This document shows, piece after piece, positions 26,186 through 34,114 of a DNA stretch of 64,000 nucleotides. This stretch comes from Arenibaculum pallidiluteum (GTDB lineage: Bacteria; Pseudomonadota; Alphaproteobacteria; Azospirillales; Azospirillaceae), in contig NZ_JAFIQU010000002.1 of assembly GCF_017355985.1 (NCBI RefSeq), positions 248,001 through 312,000 on the forward strand. The letters run 5' to 3'. A program made the position numbers and the translations under genes. The stretch's first letter is position 1; each line of letters begins with the position of its first letter. The notes beneath the pieces were generated by a model that had not been told where the DNA came from, searched no databases, and saw only the letters and a program-made list of their open reading frames with translations.

Positions 26186-27670
26186 TCAGCGCCAGGACCG
26201 GTTGATCAGGGCCGTCTCCTCGTTCGGCGACAGCTCCCGCACCACGTCCGGAGTGCGCGGCTCGTTCGCGATCGGATCGTCGACCCAGCTCCAGCCGCGC
26301 CGCGCGGGCGCGGCCTCGCGCTGCAGGTCCGCGAAACGCGTCGGCCCAGGCGAGACCTGGCGGGCCACCGCCGTGCCGCCGAGCACGCTCAGGCTGCCGC
26401 GCGCGGCGCGGCCGAGCGCCGCCGGATCGCCGCGGTTGAAGTTGCCGCCCTCCGCGCCGGTCGAGAAGCTCGCGGCGCGGCCCGTGGCATCGGGCCCGGA
26501 GGTGCCAGGGGACGTACCCGGCGATGCGCCGGGACCGGCGGCTGCCGAGGACCCCGTCGCCGCCCCCGCTGTCGAGGTGCCGGATGTCGATGACCCGGTG
26601 GCTGCGCCCCCCGCCGCGCCGGTCGAGCCCGTGGACCCCGCGGTGCCGCCGGCTGTCCCGGATCCGCTGCCGCTGCCAGCGCCCGCCTGGCCGCCGGACC
26701 CGCTGCCCGCTCCGCCGGCCGAGCCGCCGGCGTTGCCGCCGGTCGAGCCTCCGGCGCCTGCCGAGCCCGAGCCGGATCCCCCGCTGCTGTTCCCGCTGCC
26801 GCTGTTGCTCCCACTGCCGCTCCCCGTGCCGCCGCCGGACGAGCTTCCGGTTCCGCCCGCGGTGGAACCGCCGAGGCTGCCGCCGGAGCCTCCAAGCCCG
26901 CCGAGGCCACCAAGGCCGCCCAGGCCTCCGAGGCCGCCCAGCCCTCCCAGGCCGCCACCGAGACCTCCACCGCCGGAGCCCGAGCCGGAACCGCTGGCGC
27001 CGCCAGAGCTCCCGCCACCGCCGGAGCCGGAACCAGCGCCGCCCGAGCCGGAACCGCCTGCTCCACCGCCACCGGAACCGTTGCCCCCACCGGCACCGCC
27101 GCCGCCCGAGCCGCCGGATCCTGCACCACCGCCACCGGCTCCGCCACCACTGCTGGAGCCGCCACCGGCTCCGCCACCACCGCCGGCCCCACCGCCCGAG
27201 CCACCACCCGAACCGCTGCCTCCACCAGCACCGCCCCCGCCGGAGCCGCCACCACCGGAGCCGCCACCGCCGGAGCCGCCACCACCGGAGCCGCCACCAC
27301 CGGAGCCGCCGCCACCGGAGCCGCCGCCACCGGAGCCGCCACCGCCGTCTCCCCCGCCCGCGCCCCCGGAACCGCCGCCAGAGCCGCTGCCCGAGCCGCC
27401 TCCGGCGCCACCGAGGCCGCCCCCAAGGCCGCCGCGGCCGCCGCCGCCGAGCCCTCCCAGGCCACCGCGGCCGCCACCGAGGCCGCCCAGCCCCCCGCCG
27501 AGGCCGCCGCGGCCGCCACCGCCCGAGGCCTGCGCGAGATGGAGCATCCCGGCATCCAATGTCGGCGCCTCGGCCCCTTCGGGCGCCGGCACCGGCGCCG
27601 TGACGGCAAGGCAGGGCGATGCCAAAAGCAAGGCCGCGGCTGAGACGGACAGGTGAAGCAGTGGCCGCAT
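26186..27670 (-). CDS. Exported glycine-rich low-complexity protein
   Basis: A 494-aa protein with a clear signal peptide (residues 1-22, cleavage after ASPCLA). From residue 49 to about 390 it is almost only Gly, Ser, Ala and Thr, in GGLGGLGG, GGSG and GGGGS patterns, including a stretch with serines at residues 113 to 143 every fifth position. The last 100 residues are of normal composition (WVDDPIANEPRTPDVV near the end) and may be a functional domain. I recognise no family. The opposite strand has an open Pro-rich frame, but it lacks a signal or domain and is a shadow. Start at 27670 chosen for the signal peptide. Confidence 0.75.
   Translation of the reverse strand: MRPLLHLSVSAAALLLASPCLAVTAPVPAPEGAEAPTLDAGMLHLAQASGGGGRGGLGGGLGGLGGGRGGLGGLGGGGRGGLGGGLGGAGGGSGSGSGGGSGGAGGGDGGGGSGGGGSGGGGSGGGGSGGGGSGGGGSGGGGSGGGGAGGGSGSGGGSGGGAGGGGGAGGGSSSGGGAGGGGAGSGGSGGGGAGGGNGSGGGGAGGSGSGGAGSGSGGGGSSGGASGSGSGSGGGGLGGGLGGLGGLGGLGGLGGLGGLGGSGGSLGGSTAGGTGSSSGGGTGSGSGSNSGSGNSSGGSGSGSAGAGGSTGGNAGGSAGGAGSGSGGQAGAGSGSGSGTAGGTAGSTGSTGAAGGAATGSSTSGTSTAGAATGSSAAAGPGASPGTSPGTSGPDATGRAASFSTGAEGGNFNRGDPAALGRAARGSLSVLGGTAVARQVSPGPTRFADLQREAAPARRGWSWVDDPIANEPRTPDVVRELSPNEETALINRSWR
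27242..27346 (-). repeat. Seven 15-bp tandem units coding Gly4Ser
   Basis: The motif GGAGCC recurs exactly every 15 bp at 27242, 27257, 27272, 27287, 27302, 27317 and 27332. On the minus strand each unit codes Gly-Gly-Gly-Gly-Ser (serines 113-143 of the glycine-rich protein). Third positions vary between units, so the array is not freshly duplicated. Confidence 0.85.
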
Positions 27671-27978
27671 GGCGCGGTTCTCCTGTAACCAGCGGTATGA
27701 TTCCAGGGTATGAGCCCCTGAGTTCGAACAGGACATTCCGCAAAAGCGTCCGCTGTCGGATCCGAGGCGCCACGCATGGGCGACCCCGTGCGGATTAGGG
27801 CTGCGAGGGCTGCCCCCGCGGAGATGGCAAACCAGCGCTCCGGGGCGAGAATGGAGGCGCCCCGCCCGGAGGATGGCGGGGGTCGTTCACGGCCGCCGGC
27901 CGCGGCAGTCGCACTCTGAGCGCGAGGCTGCCGCGCTGCGCACGACGCGGGCCCGGATCCAGGCGGAGGGGAGGCGTC
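27671..27978. other. Intergenic region, no gene seen
   Basis: About 300 bp between the glycine-rich protein gene and the acuI-like gene, both on the minus strand. I see no convincing gene or RNA in it. The part next to 27670 presumably holds the promoter of the glycine-rich protein. Confidence 0.5.
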
Positions 27979-28965
27979 TCAGCGCTGCGGGTCGATCACC
28001 ACGCGGCCGCGCACGCGGCCTTTCAGGATCTCACCCGCAAGGCGGTCGAGATCGCCGAGGCCGGCTTCCTCCGTCAGCGAGTCGAGCAGGTCGAGGGGCA
28101 GCGACGCCGCAATGCGGCGCCAGGCCTCAAGCCGGTCCGGAATCGGCCGGACCACGCTGTCGATGCCGAGGACGGCCACGCCACGCAGCAGGAAGGGCAG
28201 GACGCTCGCTTCGAAGCTGACGCCACCGGCGTTGCCGACGGCCGCCAGCGCGCCGCCATGGCGGAGCTGGCCCAGCACGCGCGCCAGCATGGCGCCGCCC
28301 ACGGCGTCGATGCAGGCGGCCCAGCGCTCGGATTCCAGAGGCTTCCGGCTGGGCTCGGCGATCTCGGCCCGCTCGATGATGGTGCGCGCGCCCAGGCGGC
28401 GCAGGTAGTCGTGCTGCTCGGCCCGGCCGGTGGAGGCCGCGACCGCATACCCCAGCCGCGACAGGAGGGCGGTCGCGATGCTGCCGACGCCTCCCGCGGC
28501 CCCGGTGACCAGCACCTCGCCCGCCTCCGGCGTCAGGCCGCGGCGCTCCAGCTCCATGATCGCCAGCATCGCAGTGAAGCCCGCGGTGCCCACCGCCATC
28601 GCTTGGCGTGACGTCAGGCCGGCCGGCAGCGGCACCAACCACTCGCCCCTGACACGGGCGCGGGCGGCGTAGCCGCCCCAGCGCAGCTCGCCGACCCTCC
28701 AGCCGGTGAGCACCACGGCGTCGCCGGGCTGCCAATCGGGGTGCCGGCTCTCGATCACCCGCCCCGCCAGGTCGACGCCGGGAACGTGCGGATAGCTCCG
28801 GACGAGCCGCCCGAGCCCCTTCACGATCATCCCGTCCTTGTAGTTCAGGGTCGACCATTCGACGGCGATCGTGACGTCGCCTTCAGGAAGGCGGTCCTCG
28901 GCCACCTCCTGCACCGATGCCGATACCTTGCCGTCCGCCTCGTCGAGAACCAGCGCCCTGACCAT
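27979..28965 (-). CDS. AcuI/YhdH-type MDR oxidoreductase (acrylyl-CoA reductase-like)
   Basis: A 328-aa zinc-free medium-chain reductase. The order is a GroES-like N-terminal domain (EWSTLNYKDGMIVKGLG, YPHVPGVDLAGRV) and a Rossmann domain with VTGAAGGVGSIATALLS near residue 150. These features match YhdH/AcuI, which reduces acryloyl-CoA to propionyl-CoA with NADPH. The start at 28965 (MVRALVLDE) gives the usual length. It stands alone on the minus strand, 75 bp downstream of nnrD. Substrate is inferred from family only. Confidence 0.85.
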   Translation of the reverse strand: MVRALVLDEADGKVSASVQEVAEDRLPEGDVTIAVEWSTLNYKDGMIVKGLGRLVRSYPHVPGVDLAGRVIESRHPDWQPGDAVVLTGWRVGELRWGGYAARARVRGEWLVPLPAGLTSRQAMAVGTAGFTAMLAIMELERRGLTPEAGEVLVTGAAGGVGSIATALLSRLGYAVAASTGRAEQHDYLRRLGARTIIERAEIAEPSRKPLESERWAACIDAVGGAMLARVLGQLRHGGALAAVGNAGGVSFEASVLPFLLRGVAVLGIDSVVRPIPDRLEAWRRIAASLPLDLLDSLTEEAGLGDLDRLAGEILKGRVRGRVVIDPQR

Positions 28966-29040
28966 GGCCCGACCTTCCGTTCCGTTGGGGGCACCGATCA
29001 TAGCGCCGCCCGGTCGGGCGCAGGCAAGCCCCGCCAGCGC

Positions 29041-29940
29041 TCAGGCTTCAGGCTCCGCAGGGCCGAGAGCCGCCATGATGGCCGGGATCTCGGCCAGCAG
29101 CTCGCGGGCGAGAAAACCCAAAGGCCCCATTCGCCGGGTCAACCGGTTCCCGGCCTCGCCATGCAGGAAGACGGCCCAGACCGCCGCCTGCCCGGGCGTC
29201 GCCCCGCGGGCGAGCAGCCCGGCGACGATACCCGCCAGCGTGTCCCCCGAACCCGACGTCGCGAGCCCTACGCGCCCCCCGTCATAGGTCCAGGCCTCGC
29301 CCTCGGGCGAGACGATCCAGGTGCAACCGCCCTTCAGCGCCACCACCGCCCGCAGGTCCGCCGCGGCCCTGCGCGCGGCGGAGAGCGGATCGGCAGTCAC
29401 GGCGTCGCGTTCGATCCCCAGCAGCGCGGCCATCTCGCCGGAATGGGGCGTGACGACGATCCGCCCGGCGTGGCGGGCGGGGATCGCTTGGCTGCCGAGG
29501 CAGACCAGGGCCTCGGCATCCAGGACGAAGGCGGGCCCCTCGGCGCCCGCGAGCAAGGCCGTGGTCAGCGCCGCGACGGCAGGCGGGTCCGTCATGCCGG
29601 GCCCCACCAGGACCGCGTCGCAACGCCCCACGCGCGGAACCAGCGCCTCGACCGAGGCAGGGTCGATGCCGCCGGCCGGAGTCTCCGGCAGACCCGAGAC
29701 CAGGGCCTCGGGCACGGCCAAGCCGAGCGCGACCGAAGCGCTGCGGACGGTCGCGATCTGCAGCTTGCCCGCCCCCGCGCGCAGGGCGCCAATGCCGGCC
29801 AGCAGGGCTCCGCCGGGGACCTCGACGCTGCCGCCGACCACCAGGACGCGCCCGCGCTGCTCCTTGTCGCCGTCACCGTCCGGCTGGGGCAGCGGCATGC
29901 GGCGCAGAAGGTCCGGCGTGATGCGGACGGGATCGGTCAC
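29041..29940 (-). CDS. nnrD: ADP-dependent NAD(P)H-hydrate dehydratase
   Basis: A 299-aa ribokinase-fold repair enzyme that dehydrates damaged NAD(P)H hydrate. Motifs: RVLVVGGSVEVPGGALLAG near residue 31, the DAVLVGPGM loop near 110, VTPHSGEMAALLG near 163, and the catalytic LATSGSGDTLAGIVAGLLA near 227. It contains only the dehydratase domain; the NnrE epimerase half, often fused, is absent here. The GTG at 29940 overlaps the stop of the histidine phosphatase gene (GTGA), so the two are coupled. Confidence 0.9.
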   Translation of the reverse strand: MTDPVRITPDLLRRMPLPQPDGDGDKEQRGRVLVVGGSVEVPGGALLAGIGALRAGAGKLQIATVRSASVALGLAVPEALVSGLPETPAGGIDPASVEALVPRVGRCDAVLVGPGMTDPPAVAALTTALLAGAEGPAFVLDAEALVCLGSQAIPARHAGRIVVTPHSGEMAALLGIERDAVTADPLSAARRAAADLRAVVALKGGCTWIVSPEGEAWTYDGGRVGLATSGSGDTLAGIVAGLLARGATPGQAAVWAVFLHGEAGNRLTRRMGPLGFLARELLAEIPAIMAALGPAEPEA

Positions 29941-30728
29941 CGGGCACCCACGGGCCCGTCGGGCTCGGCGGTCACGGGGGCGCCCGCCTCCTCCAGGGGC
30001 GCCACGAAGTTGTAGCGGTGCAGGACCAGGCCCCCGTCATGACCGGCGCCGGGCTCGAAGCGGTACTCGGTGACCGAGCAGTTGGCCACCTCGGCCTCGG
30101 CGTCGATCGCCAGGATCTCGGCCTCCGTCATGTTCTCGATGAGATAGCGCAGGCACAGCACGACCACCTGATGCCCGACGATCAGGACGCGCCGCCCGCC
30201 GTGGTGCAGGCTGACGGTGTCCAGCGCGCTGCGCAGGCGCAGGATGACGTCGCACCAGCTCTCGCCCCCTGGCGGCCGGTGGTAGAACTTGCCGAGAAGT
30301 CGGCGGAACGCGGCCTGGTCCGGAAAGTCCTGCTCGATGCCCTTGCGCGTCAGGCGGTCGAGCACGCCGAACTCCTTCTCGCGCAGGCGCTCGTCGACCA
30401 CGAAGTCCTTGGGATGCACGTGCAGGCCGCAGGCGGCGTGGATCCGCTCGGCGGTGTGGCGCGCGCGCAGATAGGGCGAGGTCATGACCACGTCGGGCCG
30501 CTCCTCGGCCGGGAGCGATGCGAACCAGCGGCCGAGCGCGTCGGACTGCCGCTCGCCAAGCGGGCTCAGCGGGACGTCGACGTCCCGCTGCTCGATGTCG
30601 ATGCGCGCGAGCCCCGCCGCATGGGCGGCATCGCGCGCCACGTTCCCCGCGCTCTCGCCGTGCCGGACCACCCACAGCCGGTCCGGCCAGTGCTGCTGCA
30701 CGAAATGTCCTGGGCTTCGCCTATCCAT
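29937..30728 (-). CDS. Histidine phosphatase family protein
   Basis: A 263-aa phosphoglycerate-mutase-fold protein. The catalytic motif RHGESAGN is at residues 22-29, the second Arg region is TSPYLRARHTAERI near 83, KEFGVLD near 119 follows, and the second catalytic His is in VLIVGHQVVVL near 187. The substrate cannot be told from sequence. The C-terminal 15 residues are a Pro/Ala tail. It precedes nnrD with overlapping codons. Confidence 0.88.
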   Translation of the reverse strand: MDRRSPGHFVQQHWPDRLWVVRHGESAGNVARDAAHAAGLARIDIEQRDVDVPLSPLGERQSDALGRWFASLPAEERPDVVMTSPYLRARHTAERIHAACGLHVHPKDFVVDERLREKEFGVLDRLTRKGIEQDFPDQAAFRRLLGKFYHRPPGGESWCDVILRLRSALDTVSLHHGGRRVLIVGHQVVVLCLRYLIENMTEAEILAIDAEAEVANCSVTEYRFEPGAGHDGGLVLHRYNFVAPLEEAGAPVTAEPDGPVGAR

Positions 30729-30791
30729 GCAGGCATAACCCGGCAGCGGCGCTTATGTTCGCCGCCGGCCCGGCGGCATCCGGCGTGCAGC

Positions 30792-31433
30792 CTAGTTCTG
30801 GGCCGTCTGGTCCCAGCCCGGCGGCACCCCCTGCATGTCGGGCAGGCGATGGGCGATGCCCTTGTGGCAGTCGATGCAGGTCCGGTCGCCGGTGAACAGG
30901 AACTGCTGGTGGATCGCGGCCGCCCGGGCACCCTGCTTGGTGATGTCCATGGATTCGGCGCTGTGGCAGTTCCGGCATTCCAGGCTGTTGTTTGCCTTCA
31001 GCCGCGCCCATTCGTGCTCGGCGAGTTCGCGGCGCATGGCCACGAACTTGTCGCGGGTATCGATGGTGCCGAAGATCTTGCCCCAGACCTCCTTGGACGC
31101 CTGCATCTTGCGGGCGATCTTGTCGGTCCATTCATGGGGGACGTGGCAGTCCGGGCAGGTCGTGCGCACGCCCGAACGGTTGGCGAAATGAGTCGTGGTC
31201 TTCAGCTCCTCGTAGACGTTGTCGCGCATCTCGTGGCATGAGACGCAGAACCGCTCGGTGTTCGTCAGCTCCAGCGCCGTGTTGAAGCCGCCCCAGAACA
31301 CGACCCCGGCGGCGAAGCCGCCCAGCGTCAGGAAGCCCAGGCTGAGATAGGAGCTGGGACTGGCGATCACCCGCCAGGTCGTGAGCAGGAATCCGGGAAG
31401 CTTGGGTCTCGGGTCCGTCGCGTCGAGCGTCAC
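30792..31433 (-). CDS. NapC/NirT-type tetraheme cytochrome c
   Basis: A 213-aa membrane-anchored periplasmic cytochrome. One N-terminal transmembrane helix (about residues 29-49) is followed by four CxxCH haem sites: CVSCH (63-67), CPDCH, CRNCH and CIDCH. NapC-type proteins pass electrons from quinol to periplasmic reductases such as NapAB, TMAO or nitrite reductases. No reductase gene is nearby, so the partner is unknown. The start is a GTG at 31433; the frame stays open and hydrophobic for 28 more codons upstream without a usual start codon. Confidence 0.88.
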   Translation of the reverse strand: MTLDATDPRPKLPGFLLTTWRVIASPSSYLSLGFLTLGGFAAGVVFWGGFNTALELTNTERFCVSCHEMRDNVYEELKTTTHFANRSGVRTTCPDCHVPHEWTDKIARKMQASKEVWGKIFGTIDTRDKFVAMRRELAEHEWARLKANNSLECRNCHSAESMDITKQGARAAAIHQQFLFTGDRTCIDCHKGIAHRLPDMQGVPPGWDQTAQN

Positions 31434-31547
31434 CTTGTTGATCAGGCGCGAGGAATCGAACCAGGGAACGAAGAAGGCGCCGCCGAGCGCGATGACGCCG
31501 CAGAGCCAGAACGCGCCCTATTCCGACAGGGCGGAAGGGGCCGAGCC

Positions 31548-32483
31548 CTAGGGATCGCCGGTGGAAACGCCGGGGCTTGCCTTGAGGGCGTCCAGCATCT
31601 CCCGGAAACCCGTCCGGCAGACGAAACCGAGCCGGCGCGCCGCCCTGGAGGGATCGTAGACCCGGTCGATGGACTGGAACATCGTCCAGCCCAGCCGCGC
31701 GTAGGCCGCGGGATAGTCCGGGAAGTAGCGCGCGACCACCGCCGGCGCATCCTGGATCAGGGCGGCACAGTCCCCGCGCGAGAAGGGCGGCATGGCCGAG
31801 ACGATGAAGACGTCGAAGCCGATCTGCGATGCGCGGTCCAGCGCCATCAGATGCGCCTCCGCCGCGTCCTCGACCGTGAGGCGCCGGAACAGCAGCTCGT
31901 TCGCCTTCGTGTTCGCGTCGGACTGGACGATGGCATGCGCCATGTCGTCGGCTTCCGGGAAGAAGCGCGCGGTGCGCAGCACCACGACGGGCAGCCCGGA
32001 CTGCTCGTGGTAGAGGCGGCAGAGATGCTCGGCCGCGAGCTTGGTGACGCCGTAGATGTTGCGGGGCTCGGCCGGCGCCTCCTCGGTCAGCCAGGCGGCC
32101 TCGGCCGCGCCGCCCGCGCGTCCGGCCCGGATCGCGCGCGAGATCATCACCGACGTGGTCGAGGTGAAGACGAAGGCGCGCACGCCCTGAGCGAGGGCCT
32201 CCTCCAGCAGGTTGAAGGTGCCCTGCACGTTGACGGCCAGGAAGTCGGCTCGCCCGCGGCGCTCGATATCGGGCTTGTGGAGCGCCCCGGAATGCACGAC
32301 CGCCTCGATGCCATGCCGGGCGATCGCCGCGGCGACGAAGGCGCGGTCCGCCACCGATCCGACCAACGCCGTGGTCGCGCCCGGCACGGGGTCCAGCCCG
32401 ACCACCTCGTGCCCGGCCTCGCGAAGGCGCGGCACGAGCCGCCGCCCCAGCCACCCCGACGATCCCGTCACCAGCACCCGCAT
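31548..32483 (-). CDS. NAD-dependent epimerase/dehydratase family protein
   Basis: A 311-aa extended SDR. The NAD motif VTGSSGWLGRRL is at residues 5-16, VVHSGALHKPD near 63, a TSTTS strand near 107 and the catalytic Tyr-x3-Lys in IYGVTKLAAEHL near 144. Extended SDRs of this type act on nucleotide sugars or related substrates. The start at 32483 (MRVLVTG) is the family start. It is divergent from the XRE regulator gene, with about 105 bp between. Confidence 0.85.
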   Translation of the reverse strand: MRVLVTGSSGWLGRRLVPRLREAGHEVVGLDPVPGATTALVGSVADRAFVAAAIARHGIEAVVHSGALHKPDIERRGRADFLAVNVQGTFNLLEEALAQGVRAFVFTSTTSVMISRAIRAGRAGGAAEAAWLTEEAPAEPRNIYGVTKLAAEHLCRLYHEQSGLPVVVLRTARFFPEADDMAHAIVQSDANTKANELLFRRLTVEDAAEAHLMALDRASQIGFDVFIVSAMPPFSRGDCAALIQDAPAVVARYFPDYPAAYARLGWTMFQSIDRVYDPSRAARRLGFVCRTGFREMLDALKASPGVSTGDP

Positions 32484-32589
32484 GGCCACCCCCTGCCCCG
32501 TCGTTCCTGCCCCTCCCCGCCGAGCGACCTTCTTGCCATCCGGCGCGGACGGGATGAACGTATTGTTTATGCGCGAGGGGAGAGGAGGC

Positions 32590-33174
32590 ATGACCGCAAG
32601 GGAACTGCAGGCGCCGGAGGACGGTGCTCCCCCGACCATCGTCGGGCTCGGCCCGACGCTGGCGACTTGGCGCGCCGTACGGGGGATCAAGCAGAGCCAT
32701 GCCGCGGAGCTCTGCGGCGTGTCGCAGGCAACCATCTCGCGCTGGGAAAGCGGGACGCAGGAGCCGACGCCCGGCCAGGCGGCCCGGCTGCGCCGCCTCA
32801 TGGCGGCCCGGGCCGACAGTGCGGCCGACCGCGCCCTGCTGCGGCTCGTCCAGACCTCCCCGCACGAGATCCACCTCGTCTGCGATCTGACGCACCGGCT
32901 GCTCGCCGCCTCGCCGCGGCGGGTGGGCGCCTGGCGCGTTCCCGCAAACGCTCTGCTGGGCGTCTCCATGTGGCGCTTCGCGAGCCCCGAGATCGTCGCG
33001 GCCGAGCAACGCCTGGCCACCCTCGGCTGGTTCGGCGCCGCCCCTCCGGAGGTCCCGGTGGAGACCGGCGAGAATGCCTCGCAGGACGTGCCGATCCGGC
33101 GCGGGCGCTTCCGCTGGATCCGCCTCCAGCTCGCCGACGGCTCCTTCGCGCGGCTGGTGGAATCCGAGGGCTGA
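32590..33174 (+). CDS. XRE-family HTH regulator with C-terminal sensory-like domain
   Basis: A 194-aa protein. Residues 20-72 form a lambda-repressor HTH (LATWRAVRGIKQSHAAELCGVSQATISRWESG). The rest (about 80-194) is a small alpha/beta domain (HEIHLVCDLTHRLLAASPRR, then FRWIRLQLADGS) that I do not recognise; it may be a PAS-like sensor. A purine-rich AGAGGAGG lies almost on the ATG at 32590, so the in-frame ATG at 32569 is also possible. It may control the divergent epimerase gene. Confidence 0.75.
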   Translation: MTARELQAPEDGAPPTIVGLGPTLATWRAVRGIKQSHAAELCGVSQATISRWESGTQEPTPGQAARLRRLMAARADSAADRALLRLVQTSPHEIHLVCDLTHRLLAASPRRVGAWRVPANALLGVSMWRFASPEIVAAEQRLATLGWFGAAPPEVPVETGENASQDVPIRRGRFRWIRLQLADGSFARLVESEG

Positions 33175-33291
33175 TAGAGGCGCCTGAGCTCGGGGCGGAG
33201 CTTCGCCGGGCCTGAATTTTGCCGCAGGCGGAACCTATCTTGGGGATGCGGCGGCTTCGTGAGAGCGCCGGCGACAGGACCGGGGTTCCAG

Positions 33292-33981
33292 ATGCGGCTG
33301 CTTCGCCTTGCCATGACACCGCTGTTGGCGGCCGGGGTGCTCGTCGCGGTGCCGTCGGACGGCTCGGCCAAGGGCGCCTGCCCGCCGGCCCCGGACGAGC
33401 CCACGGTGGCATTCCGGCCGCGCGAGGCCAGCCCCGAGATCATCGAGCGGCTCCCGCGCGCGGAGATCCAGCGGATCGCAAGGCGCGATCCCGGGATCCG
33501 GACCCGCGGTGGGCACGTCAACGGCCTGACCCAGGCGGAGTTCGCGCTGAAGATCAGCGGCAGCGTGACGGCGGTCCGGCTCCCGCAGGGCGGCTTCTGC
33601 GTCTATCCCGGGCGGCTCGAGGTCGAGTACGGCTATCCCACGACGCGGGTCTACCTGCCGCGGGAATACGGCGCGGACGGGATGGAATGCGCCCGCGAGG
33701 CCGTGCGCGAGCACGAGCTGACCCATGTGCGCTTCAACCAGGAGACGCTGGAGCGGCATGGACCGCGGATCGAGGAGGCCGCGCGCCGGGCCGTGGACGA
33801 GGTCTCGGCCGGGATCGTGGCGCGCAGTGTCGATGCGGGCGGACGGCGGATCTATGAGCGCGTGGCGAGCGTTGCGGGCAAGGCGGTGAAGGCCATGGAG
33901 CGCGAGCGCAATGCCCTTCATGCCGGCATCGACACGGCCGACAGCTACCGGCAGACGACCGCCCGCTGCGCCCAATGGTGA
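33292..33981 (+). CDS. Exported protein with HExxH motif (putative metalloprotease)
   Basis: A 229-aa protein with a signal peptide (residues 1-26, MRLLRLAMTPLLAAGVLVAV). An N-terminal region (40-125) of mixed strands leads to the motif REHELTHVRFN with His141, Glu142 and His145, the HExxH zinc site of many metalloproteases. Four Cys residues (30, 103, 133 and near the C-terminus) could form disulfides, consistent with a periplasmic location. A third zinc ligand cannot be fixed by eye. I do not recognise a named family. The start at 33292 begins the signal peptide. Confidence 0.65.
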   Translation: MRLLRLAMTPLLAAGVLVAVPSDGSAKGACPPAPDEPTVAFRPREASPEIIERLPRAEIQRIARRDPGIRTRGGHVNGLTQAEFALKISGSVTAVRLPQGGFCVYPGRLEVEYGYPTTRVYLPREYGADGMECAREAVREHELTHVRFNQETLERHGPRIEEAARRAVDEVSAGIVARSVDAGGRRIYERVASVAGKAVKAMERERNALHAGIDTADSYRQTTARCAQW

Positions 33982-34114
33982 GCGCCCCTGCGGCCGTGCT
34001 GGCTGCCACGATGGTGCCGTGGCGGGGCCACGGCGGAGATTGACCTTTGCGTCGCGGCGGCGCGCAGGATAAAACCCCGGCGTTTCCGGAACGGATCAAG
34101 GACGGCGGGCTCCC

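Noticed and set aside
27242-27346. Regular 15-bp repeats considered as a CRISPR or mobile-element repeat
   Set aside because: The units are in frame, encode Gly4Ser and have no spacers, so they are coding repeats.
26031-27656. Long plus-strand open frame rich in Pro/Glu, opposite the glycine-rich gene
   Set aside because: It mirrors the Gly-Ser codons of the minus strand, has no signal peptide or domain and no good start, while the minus strand has a clear signal peptide.
31132-33009. A 625-codon minus-strand frame covering the epimerase and NapC genes
   Set aside because: Arg/Pro/Gly-rich composition without motifs; the epimerase and NapC occupy another frame of the same strand.
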